Of a DNA stretch of 9,870 nt, positions 1 to 6,606 are shown in pieces; positions within the stretch are counted from its first letter, which is position 1, and each line of letters opens with the position of its first letter. The notes beneath the pieces were generated by a model that had not been told where the DNA came from, ran no database searches, and was given only the letters and a program-made list of their open reading frames with translations. This DNA is from Saprospiraceae bacterium (GTDB taxonomy: Bacteria; Bacteroidota; Bacteroidia; Chitinophagales; Saprospiraceae), in the NCBI GenBank assembly GCA_013361075.1, contig JABWAJ010000160.1, positions 1-9,870 on the forward strand, in the 5' to 3' direction. The position numbers and the translations under genes are program-made.

Positions 1-44
1 GCTCTGCTGGAATTTAGCCGGATGGTCATTGCTCCTGGTTTATT

Positions 45-70
45 TCTACTTTTTGAGCCCAAAAAGTAGA
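45..70. repeat. Perfect 11-bp hairpin, AGCC loop
   Basis: TCTACTTTTTG (45-55) is followed by the loop AGCC and then its exact reverse complement CAAAAAGTAGA (60-70). The stem is A/T-rich with no G/C-rich base and no following T-run, so it is not a textbook intrinsic terminator. It could end transcription of a gene upstream of the window, or be the edge of a dispersed repeat. Confidence 0.6.
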
Positions 71-164
71 CAAAAAGGCTTGTCGCCATAATGCGCCCTT
101 GTTTTCAGGTTTGAAATAGGAAAAACTGACGGTTAGAGCCTTAATCTAAGTTAAGGTTGGCTCC

Positions 165-306
165 TCGGCTCGCCGCTGATTTTTGCCTGGTTTTCATATC
201 AAAGGCACAGGTGTATCTGGCAGATATTCATTATTCAACCTGCGCAAAGGTGCCTGAAAGGCAAAAATAGGCGCCCTAACCCGCAACCCAACCCACAGCG
301 AGCCGA
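165..306. repeat. Nested imperfect inverted repeat
   Basis: Several blocks occur in the same order on both arms in inverted orientation. TCGGCTCGC (165-173) pairs with 298-306, ATTTTTGCCT (179-188) with 259-268, AGGCAC (203-208) with 250-255, CAGGT (208-212) with 238-242, and TATCTG (214-219) with 221-226. The blocks are separated by spacers of unequal length, as in a degenerate palindromic element with insertions and deletions. Nothing in it resembles a protein domain. Confidence 0.5.
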
Positions 307-508
307 TCCACCTACCGGGGCGCTGTATGGCGACTCCATACCACAAGGTTGTAGTTTCCAATGAAGTGCTGACAAACTCGTTTTCAAAACTTGGTGTGTC
401 GAGTTTATTCACTGCTTTTATGCATTGCCGATGCTCGCCTGTAAAGAGGTCTTTTTTAACCAAAATTCGGGATGACTCATGTTTGCCTTTTCTGGCCGTT
501 CTCCTGCT

Positions 509-627
509 GCTTGAGGACAGTTTACGGAGACTTTTTTATGGATACAGAAAGGCAAATTTGTCCTTTTTGAGTCCGCTCAGCTACAAATAGAAGCTGGATG
601 AGTGTTTTTTAGGAGCGACTAACTTAA
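509..627 (+). repeat. Dispersed direct repeat, copy 1 (interrupted)
   Basis: Bases 509-552 are identical to 4944-4987 (44 of 44), and 591-627 match 4993-5029 with two mismatches. The two blocks are 38 bases apart here but only 5 in copy 2, so this copy carries about 33 extra bases (553-590). The extra segment has small inverted repeats: ATTTGT 556-561 with ACAAAT 583-588, and TGAG 568-571 with CTCA 576-579. The first block contains GGAGA (526-530) seven bases before an ATG (538), and the second block contains AGGAG (611-615). Both copies lie shortly upstream of a real gene, so a regulatory or leader role is possible. Confidence 0.8.
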
Positions 628-727
628 TGCCAATCTCCTCCCCTTATAACCAGGTAACGCCCCGCACAAAATGTTTTTTCATGAACCAATTGAGGCTGTT
701 CTTGTTAGCAATCCAAAACGGAAAGCT

Positions 728-3700
728 ATGAAAAAACAAATAGGCGCTCTATTGGCTCTGGGCTATTTGATTGCTGTGATTCCCGATGGCCTTCGGGCAG
801 GCACAGAAGTCCCCTCCACAATCCGGTTTACCTCTGTTGTTCCCATTTCTGTCGTTCCAGTGGCCTCCGCTCATTCCAGCCGCACGGCTGTCCCCGGGGG
901 AATTCCATTTTCAGGAGGCCTTCCTTTTTCTCCTGAGCAGGATCAGCCTGAAGAGACCATTGTTCCCGATTTTATGGTCGGCATCACCGGAAATTTGTCT
1001 TTTTGTACCGGTGGAAGCACCTTGTTAACGGCCACGCCGGGCTTCAGCAGTTACCTCTGGACAGGAGGCAGTACCGGCCAGACCCTGAACGTCACGGCTC
1101 CCGGCACCTACAGCGTCACGGCCACAGATGCCCTGGGGGTGACGAGCGAAGCTTCTGTGCTGGTTCAGGAAAACCCTTTTACGCAGCCCGCCATCACCGG
1201 CGGAACCATACTTTGCCCCGGCAGTACCCTTACCCTGACCGCTTCCGGCTCAAATTACCAGACTTATGCCTGGTCGAATGCCCAAACCACTCCAAGCATC
1301 ACAGTGAGTACTTCCGGCCCATACAGCGTCACCGTTACTGCAGCCAATGGGTGCAGCGGTGTGGCATCTGGCTTTGTACTGGCCGGCAATCCTACAACAA
1401 CTACGATTTTGGGAAATACGACCATTTGCAACGGAGGCAGCACCACCCTCATTGCAACAGGAAGTTTTGCCTCCTACGTGTGGTCGAACAATGCCACCGG
1501 CTCCATCATTTCCGTCAACCAGCCAGGCATTTACACCGTCACGGTAACTACCTCGCAGGGGTGTACGGGCACTGCAACCACAACGGTGACGGATGGAGCC
1601 TCCTCCATCGTGGTCAACATCAACCCGCCACCTCAACCCATTTGCGCAAACGGAGGGCCCATTCAACTGCAGGCCACCCCGCCCGGAGGTGTCTGGAGCG
1701 GCAATGTAAGTCCTGCCGGTGTAATCAACCCTTCGATATTGGGTGCGGGTACATGGCAGGCCGTCTATACGGTTACCACTCCGAATGGATGTACGGCCAG
1801 CAACCAGGTAACTTTCACGATACAACCCCTGACGCCGGTATCTATTTTTCCGGCCGGGCCATTTTGTGCAAATGCACCGGTTCAAACCCTCTCTGCTACG
1901 CCTGCAGGAGGCATTTGGGGAGGTGCCGCCAATGCGCTGGGACAAATCAACCCGTCTTTACTTGGCCCCGGAAGCTATCAGGTCACTTACCAGGCGTCGG
2001 AACCCGGTAGTTGCCCAAATCAAACATCACTTCTGGTACAGGTCAATCCGCCCCCAACGGCTTTCATCAGTGGCTCAGGAACCATCTGTGAGGGAAGCGG
2101 GCAAAGTGCGACCCTAACCCTCAATACTACCGGAAATGGCCCGATTCAGGTGACTTACACCGTTAACGGGGGGGCTCCGACCACCCTTACTTTGTTTGCC
2201 GGCTCTACAACGATCAATGCATCCCAGCCGGGTGTTTACCAAATCCTTTCCGTGGTAGATGCTGGTGGTTGCCAGGGCATTGGCAGCGGCCTTGCATCAG
2301 TTGTACTGGCACCAGCGATACAAATCACGGATCAGAATATTCAATGCGATCCGGTTCTGGGAACTTATATCGTGACGTTCGAACTATCGGGTGGCGATCC
2401 TGGCAGCTATTTGGTCAATTCCGGCACAGTATCAGCCGGTCCGCCTTATGTCTTCACAAGTTTTCCCATTCCGTCCGGTAGTCCTTATTCCTTCGTTGTC
2501 AGCGATGCTAATAATTGCACCCCCATTTTCGTTTCGGGGAGTTTTACCTGCCCCTGCAGCACGAATGCCGGAACCATGAACCTGAGTGCGCTTGTCCTTT
2601 GTGAAGGCGAACCAGCCAGCGCGCAGTTCAACAACAATGCCACACTGGGGGCCGATGATGCGGTGTTTTTTGTACTGCACACTGGTAGCGGAACTACCCT
2701 TGGAACCATTTTGGCGACCAACACGACGCCCAATTTCAATTTTGCCCCCCCGCTCGTTGCCGGACCAACGTATTACATCTCAGCAGTTGCCGGCAACAGC
2801 AATGGCATAGGTGGCGTCAATCTGAACGACCCTTGTCTTTCTGTATCGCAGGGAACTCCGGTCCGCTGGATACCCGGGCCTACCGGTAGCTTGCTTGGCC
2901 CTGCCGAAATATGTGCTGGCGAAACAGCAGTACTTGTATTTTCCCTTACCGGGAATGGGCCTTTTGATGTGACCTATTCAAATGGATTTCAGCAATTTGT
3001 ACTTCAAAACATCGCTAATAATTTCACAGTCAACGTCAGCCCGGCGGTCACAACGGTGTATAACCTCGAATTGTTGTCAGATAACAGTACACCAGCCTGT
3101 TCTACTGCGCCAGGCAACGGTATTGTTCTGGTCGTTAACCCGGTAGATTCCAGCTTCGTCAACGCGACCACCTGCGATCCGGGCCAAACGGGTGTTTTTA
3201 CCAATGTCCTAACCGCCCAAAACGGCTGCGACAGCGTTGTGGTGACCACGGTGGCCTTTTCGGCAGCCGATTCAACGTTCCTCAGCGGCACCACCTGTGA
3301 TCCGTTGGCGTCGGGCGTTTTTGTGGAAACCCTGACCAACCAGATCGGGTGCGACAGCATTGTCACCACCACGATTGTTCTGCTTCCCGCCGACACAACA
3401 GCGGTGTTCACCACCACCTGCGATCCGGGCCAAACGGGCGTTTTTACCAATGTTCTGACCGCTCAAAACGGCTGCGACAGCGTTGTGGTGACCACCATAA
3501 ACCTGGCTCCTTTGGGGGAATGCGGCGTCGAATTTCGCTTAACGGCCGATACGATTCCATGCGGGGCCAGTACCGGAACGTTAAGCATCCAAGTGTTGCA
3601 GGGCCAATTGCCATTGACCTATTCTTTCACAGGCAGCGGAGGCTTTTCGGGCAACGGAGTCGTGAATACCAGTCCCTTCTTTTTGCAGTCCTTACCCGAA

Positions 3701-4780
3701 GGGCAATATACCCTGACACTGGCTTTGCCGAACGGCTTGTCGGCAACAGAAACGGTTGCGCTTGTGCAAGCCACGCCGCCAATCATTGCTGCTGTTGAAA
3801 CCAGTGCGATTTCCTGCAATGGTGCTACCGACGGGGCTGCAACGGTGCTTGTGACCGGCGGTTTCCCCATGTTTGCATACCAATGGTCGACTGGCGAAAA
3901 TTCCCGGAGCATTGCGAACCTCGGCGCGGGGGCCTATGCTGTGACGGTTTCCGGGGCTTATGGTTGCTCGGCAACAGCTACGTTGGCCGTTGATGCACCG
4001 CCGCCCATAGAACTGGCGTTGATCGTCAATGCCCCCAATTGTTTCGAGTTGAATGACGGCAGCGTACGGGTTGAGGCAACGGGCGGCGCGGCACCTTATC
4101 GCTACGCCTTGAACGGGGATAATTTGCAGGTAGGCAATTATTTTGATGGCTTATCTTCAGGTATTTATGAAATTACGGTGCAGGATGCTGGTGGCTGCGA
4201 AACAGTGGAGGCTTTTTTTGTCAATGTTCCGGTTTCCGTAGAAGTTGACCTTGGAGAAGACCTGCTCCTTCAATTGGGGGATGGAACAGTGATCAATGCC
4301 ATTGTCAACCTACCTGATTCGCTGTTGGAAACCATCATCTGGACGACTTCAGATACACTGGAGTGTCCGGAGTGTCTGACCCAGTCAGTAGCGCCTTTGA
4401 TAACGACCAGCTATTCCATTTTTGTAGAAACGACCGACGGCTGCCCGGACGAAGACGACCTGACGATTTTTGTTGACTGGAGCAAACAAATCTATGTGCC
4501 CAGTGCGTTTAGTCCCAATAACGATGGCAACAACGACCTGTTTTTCCTGAATGCAAGGGCGGACGTAGTGGCCAATGTGCGCTCCTTTTCTATTTTCAGC
4601 AGATGGGGAGAAGCGGTCTTCAAGGTGACTGATTTTCTGCCCAATGATCCGGCTTTTGGATGGAATGGCACGCATAGAGGTGCACCGCTCAACAATGCTG
4701 TGTTTGTCTGGTTTGCGGAAATAGAGTTTGTAGACGGGGCCGTGGAAATATTTAAAGGGGATGTGTTATTGATGCGGTGA
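728..4780 (+). CDS. T9SS type B exported Ig-like/SprB-like surface protein
   Basis: This 1350-residue protein is probably exported by the Sec and type IX secretion systems and held on, or released from, the cell surface. The start at 728 gives a typical signal peptide (MKKQIGALLALGYLIAV, cleavage near residue 24); an in-frame ATG at 671 would bury it behind 19 residues. Three Ig-like units follow at about 85-292, each with a Cys-Gly-Ser/Thr-Leu start, a Tyr-x-Trp core and a GxYxVTVT end. Two units with a GG(V/I)W core span about 298-440, then further beta-rich segments. Three tandem 41-residue units lie at about 807-929, two SprB-like repeats at about 1018-1168, and a PKD-like unit at about 1172-1252. 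The end, from IYVPSAFSPNNDGNNDLF (about 1255) to the stop, is the gliding-motility-associated C-terminal domain (CHU_C family, TIGR04131), the type B T9SS signal. Ligand and exact role (adhesion, gliding or matrix) are unknown. No SprF partner gene is adjacent. Confidence 0.93.
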   Translation: MKKQIGALLALGYLIAVIPDGLRAGTEVPSTIRFTSVVPISVVPVASAHSSRTAVPGGIPFSGGLPFSPEQDQPEETIVPDFMVGITGNLSFCTGGSTLLTATPGFSSYLWTGGSTGQTLNVTAPGTYSVTATDALGVTSEASVLVQENPFTQPAITGGTILCPGSTLTLTASGSNYQTYAWSNAQTTPSITVSTSGPYSVTVTAANGCSGVASGFVLAGNPTTTTILGNTTICNGGSTTLIATGSFASYVWSNNATGSIISVNQPGIYTVTVTTSQGCTGTATTTVTDGASSIVVNINPPPQPICANGGPIQLQATPPGGVWSGNVSPAGVINPSILGAGTWQAVYTVTTPNGCTASNQVTFTIQPLTPVSIFPAGPFCANAPVQTLSATPAGGIWGGAANALGQINPSLLGPGSYQVTYQASEPGSCPNQTSLLVQVNPPPTAFISGSGTICEGSGQSATLTLNTTGNGPIQVTYTVNGGAPTTLTLFAGSTTINASQPGVYQILSVVDAGGCQGIGSGLASVVLAPAIQITDQNIQCDPVLGTYIVTFELSGGDPGSYLVNSGTVSAGPPYVFTSFPIPSGSPYSFVVSDANNCTPIFVSGSFTCPCSTNAGTMNLSALVLCEGEPASAQFNNNATLGADDAVFFVLHTGSGTTLGTILATNTTPNFNFAPPLVAGPTYYISAVAGNSNGIGGVNLNDPCLSVSQGTPVRWIPGPTGSLLGPAEICAGETAVLVFSLTGNGPFDVTYSNGFQQFVLQNIANNFTVNVSPAVTTVYNLELLSDNSTPACSTAPGNGIVLVVNPVDSSFVNATTCDPGQTGVFTNVLTAQNGCDSVVVTTVAFSAADSTFLSGTTCDPLASGVFVETLTNQIGCDSIVTTTIVLLPADTTAVFTTTCDPGQTGVFTNVLTAQNGCDSVVVTTINLAPLGECGVEFRLTADTIPCGASTGTLSIQVLQGQLPLTYSFTGSGGFSGNGVVNTSPFFLQSLPEGQYTLTLALPNGLSATETVALVQATPPIIAAVETSAISCNGATDGAATVLVTGGFPMFAYQWSTGENSRSIANLGAGAYAVTVSGAYGCSATATLAVDAPPPIELALIVNAPNCFELNDGSVRVEATGGAAPYRYALNGDNLQVGNYFDGLSSGIYEITVQDAGGCETVEAFFVNVPVSVEVDLGEDLLLQLGDGTVINAIVNLPDSLLETIIWTTSDTLECPECLTQSVAPLITTSYSIFVETTDGCPDEDDLTIFVDWSKQIYVPSAFSPNNDGNNDLFFLNARADVVANVRSFSIFSRWGEAVFKVTDFLPNDPAFGWNGTHRGAPLNNAVFVWFAEIEFVDGAVEIFKGDVLLMR
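3146..3514 (+). repeat. Three tandem 123-bp (41-residue) coding repeats
   Basis: Units start at 3146, 3269 and 3392, exactly 123 bases apart, each beginning with Asp-(Ser/Thr)-(Ser/Thr) and containing TTCDP and GCDS(V/I)V. Units 1 and 3 encode an identical 28-residue core (from TTCDPGQTGVFTN to the final VVVTT). Their DNA differs there only at a few third-codon positions. Unit 2 is clearly diverged. The paired cysteines may form a disulfide outside the cell. Confidence 0.9.
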
Positions 4781-4883
4781 TTTCACAAAAAACACTTGTG
4801 GACAGCCGCCTGCAAATACTGCAACAACAATTGTACAAACAGGATCTTCCCGATCAGCAATACCGTGTAGGTGAGTGCGTAGC

Positions 4884-4929
4884 CGTAGGTGGGCAGCTCT
4901 GTATTCGAATACAGGCAAAAAAACCTACG
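4884..4929. repeat. Nested palindrome, cruciform-like
   Basis: CGTAGGT (4884-4890) pairs with ACCTACG (4923-4929). Inside lies the perfect 16-base palindrome CTGTATTCGAATACAG (4899-4914). It sits about 100 bases after the stop of the surface-protein gene. A run of A rather than T follows the inner palindrome on the + strand, so it would suit a terminator only for - strand transcription. A protein-binding site or repeat remnant is equally possible. Confidence 0.5.
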
Positions 4930-4943
4930 AATCGAGCTTGGCC

Positions 4944-5029
4944 GCTTGAGGACAGTTTACGGAGACTTTTTTATGGATACAGAAAGGAAAAGAAGCTGGA
5001 TGAGTGTTTTTTAGGAGCGCCTAATTTAA
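4944..5029 (+). repeat. Dispersed direct repeat, copy 2 (compact form)
   Basis: This is the shorter partner of 509-627, lacking about 33 internal bases. It contains GGAGA (4961-4965) seven bases before ATG (4973). That ATG opens a 13-codon frame, MDTERKRSWMSVF, whose TAG stop (5012-5014) overlaps a second Shine-Dalgarno-like AGGAG (5013-5017). The real DinB-like start at 5038 follows. The arrangement resembles a leader peptide translationally coupled to a downstream gene, but chance cannot be excluded with two copies. Confidence 0.75.
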
Positions 5030-5037
5030 CCTGGCAA

Positions 5038-5508
5038 ATGACAAAAATAGACCTAATCATACTAAATCTTGAAGAGATCAGAAGGCGAAGTGTAATACTT
5101 TGGAAAAATCTCCCTGAGGAATCTTATTTTTGGAAACCTGACAAAAATGCAATGAGTGCCATTGAGATGATACGCCATGTAGTAAGTGCTGACTATGGCT
5201 GGAATATCATTGTCAAAACAGGTGGAGACCTTTCTGGATATAAATTGCCATGGGATGGACAACCATATCGGATTGTTGAAGACGAAATAGATTTTGCCCA
5301 GCCTTATCGCCAGGAATTTTTAAACACTATCAGACAGTTTTCTGAAACAGACCTGACAACCAAACAAATAATCCATCCAGGAACTGGAACTATCAGAAAA
5401 TTAGGGGATTATTTATTGCGAATTGGCTATCATGAATCTGTTCATGCAGGTATGTTTTTATCTTATTTAAGAACAATGAATATAGACCGCCCTTTTATTT
5501 GGGACTAA
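5038..5508 (+). CDS. DinB-family four-helix protein
   Basis: A 156-residue protein of the size usual for the DinB/YfiT-like superfamily, a four-helix bundle that often binds a divalent metal through three histidines. The expected triad is visible: His47 in the MIRHVVSADYGW helix, and His132 and His136 in YHESVHAGMFLSYLRTM. It is probably cytoplasmic, as no signal peptide is present. Family members include thiol transferases and many proteins of unknown function, so no substrate is assigned. I chose the ATG at 5038 because the DinB fold begins there (MTKIDLIILNLEEIRRR). Upstream in-frame codons run through a repeat. The nearest Shine-Dalgarno-like AGGAG lies 20 bases upstream, too far to be decisive. 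The gene is visibly more A/T-rich than the surface-protein gene before it, which may point to a separate origin. Confidence 0.85.
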   Translation: MTKIDLIILNLEEIRRRSVILWKNLPEESYFWKPDKNAMSAIEMIRHVVSADYGWNIIVKTGGDLSGYKLPWDGQPYRIVEDEIDFAQPYRQEFLNTIRQFSETDLTTKQIIHPGTGTIRKLGDYLLRIGYHESVHAGMFLSYLRTMNIDRPFIWD

Positions 5509-5584
5509 AAATAATTCAGCCACTAACAAAGCCCTACGCTCGTTAAGCTGGACTTTAGTCAATTACGAGGCTCTGGTCCCGCTA
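5509..5584. other. Short spacer after the DinB-like gene
   Basis: No gene, hairpin with a T-run or other clear signal is seen between the DinB-like stop and the left end of the inverted-repeat element. Confidence 0.5.
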
Positions 5585-5811
5585 AGAGCTTGTTAGGGAA
5601 TTCGTCAATCGGCTGTAGGCGGAAAATTTTATTTGACTACGTCGAATGCAAGCATTTTATACTTCGTTAGATTTTTTGACTACGTCGAATCTTCGATTTC
5701 GCCGTAGCTGCCTGCTACGTCTGCAAAATTGACTACGTCGAACTTCGTTTCGCCTTGTCTAAAACAAAATTTTCTCACCTTCGCTCGATCACGAAATCCC
5801 GAACAAGCTCT
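5585..5811. mobile_element. 227-bp MITE-like element with 21-bp terminal inverted repeats
   Basis: The left end (5585-5605, beginning AGAGCTTGTTAGGGA) and the reverse complement of the right end (5791-5811, beginning AGAGCTTGTTCGGGA) agree at 19 of 21 positions. A second block, GAAAATTTT (5622-5630), pairs in exact register with AAAATTTTC (5766-5774). TAA occurs at both outer borders (5583-5585 and 5811-5813) and could be a 3-bp target duplication, although it overlaps the first repeat base by one. There is no gene inside, so the element would have to be moved by a transposase elsewhere. It could instead be a large palindromic intergenic repeat of another kind. Confidence 0.65.
5633..5742 (+). 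repeat. Three TTGACTACGTCGAA direct repeats with hairpins
   Basis: TTGACTACGTCGAAT occurs at 5633-5647 and 5676-5690, and TTGACTACGTCGAA at 5729-5742, spaced 43 and 53 bases apart. Short stems follow the first two copies: AATGC-AA-GCATT (5645-5656), CGAA-TC-TTCG (5686-5695) and CGTAGC-TGCCT-GCTACG (5703-5719). All lie inside the inverted-repeat element. Confidence 0.85.
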
Positions 5812-6066
5812 AAAAAGCGCGGCGATAGTTTTTTCATGGGAATGACGTTCCGTCGCGTCCCGCCTGGCGGTCTCCCGAATTGAACATTTTTTTTGCTATA
5901 CTTGCTTTTATCGCGATGCTCGAGTATTTTGCAATCCTAATTGAGGGTGGAGTGAATGCCGGGGCGTGTGCGACGGCGACAGCTGCACGGCTATAAATAA
6001 GTGAGCACCAACTGATAAACAATCAATTCAATAATTTTTATAACCAGAAATAAAATAATTTCTTTT
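5812..6066. other. A/T-rich upstream region of the exported protein gene
   Basis: No gene is seen. The last 70 bases before the ATG at 6067 are very A/T-rich and lack a Shine-Dalgarno sequence, as is common before Bacteroidota genes. TATACTTG at 5897-5904 resembles the -7 box TAnnTTTG with one mismatch, but the nearest upstream TTG is too close to form a normal -33 box, so I do not call a promoter. Confidence 0.45.
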
Positions 6067-6606
6067 ATGAAAAAATATTGGCTTGCTACCTTTTTTTTGA
6101 GCCTGGCCTGTATGGCAACAGCCCAAAAATCACACCCAAACGAAGCGCAAATCATGGGCTTCCGGATATTAGATGGGGAAAAAGATCATTTTTTAGGCAT
6201 CGGCTATTATTACAATTTCAATCAGCGAAATGCGATTGGGGCGCGTATAAGTTACCATACCGAGAAAAAATCGGAATTTTATCAACGCCAAACCCGGTAT
6301 TTTGAGATTAGTCACCGATGGCGTTTCCAAAAAATGGATAAGAAAATTAGCTGGTCTTTGTCAACCGGGCCGTGGATGCAGATTTTCACAAGCCAAACCA
6401 CGGGTGTTTCCAGCGGCGACAACCGATGGAATACCATCGGAGTGATGAACACTGCAGGGCTACATTACCACATAACTCCACGTCTGAACGTGGGCGCCAC
6501 AGGGCTTTTGATGCTCGAAGTATTTTCCTGGGAACGGGGAGGAGATCCTGCATTTTACCCTTTGGTTACCCCCGGAATTGGCTTGCAATTGGCTTATGCG
6601 TGGTAA
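6067..6606 (+). CDS. Small exported protein, probable outer-membrane beta-barrel
   Basis: A 179-residue protein that I cannot assign to a named family. Residues 1-19 form a signal peptide (MKKYWLATFFLSLACMATA, cleavage probably before Gln20). A lipoprotein site at Cys15 is less likely because the -3 residue is Ser rather than Leu. The mature part has no hydrophobic helix. It alternates polar and aromatic residues in strand-like stretches, for example FLGIGYYYNF, AIGARISYHTE, RYFEISHRWRF, ISWSLSTGPWMQIF and LNVGATGLLMLEVF. It ends in LQLAYAW, where a terminal aromatic residue fits the signal recognised by the barrel-assembly machinery. An eight-stranded barrel would suit the length. It stands alone between long spacers, so context gives no function. 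Confidence 0.75.
   Translation: MKKYWLATFFLSLACMATAQKSHPNEAQIMGFRILDGEKDHFLGIGYYYNFNQRNAIGARISYHTEKKSEFYQRQTRYFEISHRWRFQKMDKKISWSLSTGPWMQIFTSQTTGVSSGDNRWNTIGVMNTAGLHYHITPRLNVGATGLLMLEVFSWERGGDPAFYPLVTPGIGLQLAYAW

Larger units (their letters stand above)
1..727. other. Gene-free leader region rich in inverted repeats
   Basis: No convincing gene is seen before the large surface-protein gene. Two overlapping open frames exist (+ strand 327-590 and - strand 194-463, the latter starting at TTG), but neither has a recognisable domain, a good ribosome binding site or a clear start. The stretch holds a perfect hairpin (45-70), a nested inverted repeat (165-306) and a dispersed repeat (509-627). Inverted repeats can keep both strands open by chance. 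The promoter of the 728 gene should lie here, but I could not find a clear Bacteroidota -33 TTTG / -7 TAnnTTTG pair. Confidence 0.55.
4781..5037. other. Spacer before the DinB-like gene
   Basis: The frame of the DinB-like gene stays open upstream to a GTG at 4777, but that start overlaps the previous stop. The extra 87 residues have no DinB features and run through the dispersed repeat, so I treat this stretch as non-coding or as remnant sequence. It contains a large imperfect palindrome (4884-4929) and repeat copy 2 (4944-5029). Confidence 0.5.

Noticed and set aside
194..463. Reverse-strand frame of 89 codons
   Set aside because: It begins at TTG, overlaps a nested inverted repeat and a + strand frame, and shows no recognisable domain.
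327..590. Forward frame of 87 codons starting MATPYHKVVVSN
   Set aside because: It ends inside the dispersed repeat and the segment specific to copy 1, has no ribosome binding site and matches no family I know. It could be a remnant.
644..653. TTATAACCAG shared with 6038-6047 upstream of another gene
   Set aside because: A single shared 10-mer at different distances from the starts (75 and 20 bases) can easily be chance.
1250..1945. Reverse frame of 231 codons opposite the surface-protein gene
   Set aside because: No domain or start signal; an antisense shadow of the repetitive gene.
1003..2010. Long alternative frame of 335 codons within the surface-protein gene
   Set aside because: It is Cys/His/Arg-rich out-of-frame translation of a G/C-rich repetitive gene; the main frame has a signal peptide and coherent domains.
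4777..5037. N-terminal extension of the DinB-like protein from a GTG at 4777
   Set aside because: The start overlaps the previous stop, the 87 extra residues have no DinB features and they read through a palindrome and a dispersed repeat.
5633..5742. CRISPR array
   Set aside because: Repeats are only 14-15 bases, spacers are unequal and partly similar, and no cas gene is present.
5585..5811. Integron attC site
   Set aside because: The ends contain GTTAGGG- and CGAAC-like sequence but not the GTTRRRY/RYYYAAC pair in the right orientation.
5880..5904. Promoter with TTG and TATACTTG
   Set aside because: The spacing of 14 bases is too short for a Bacteroidota -33/-7 promoter, and it lies 160 bases from the gene.
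5834..6022. Reverse frame of 62 codons
   Set aside because: Short, no domain, lies in an A/T-rich upstream region.
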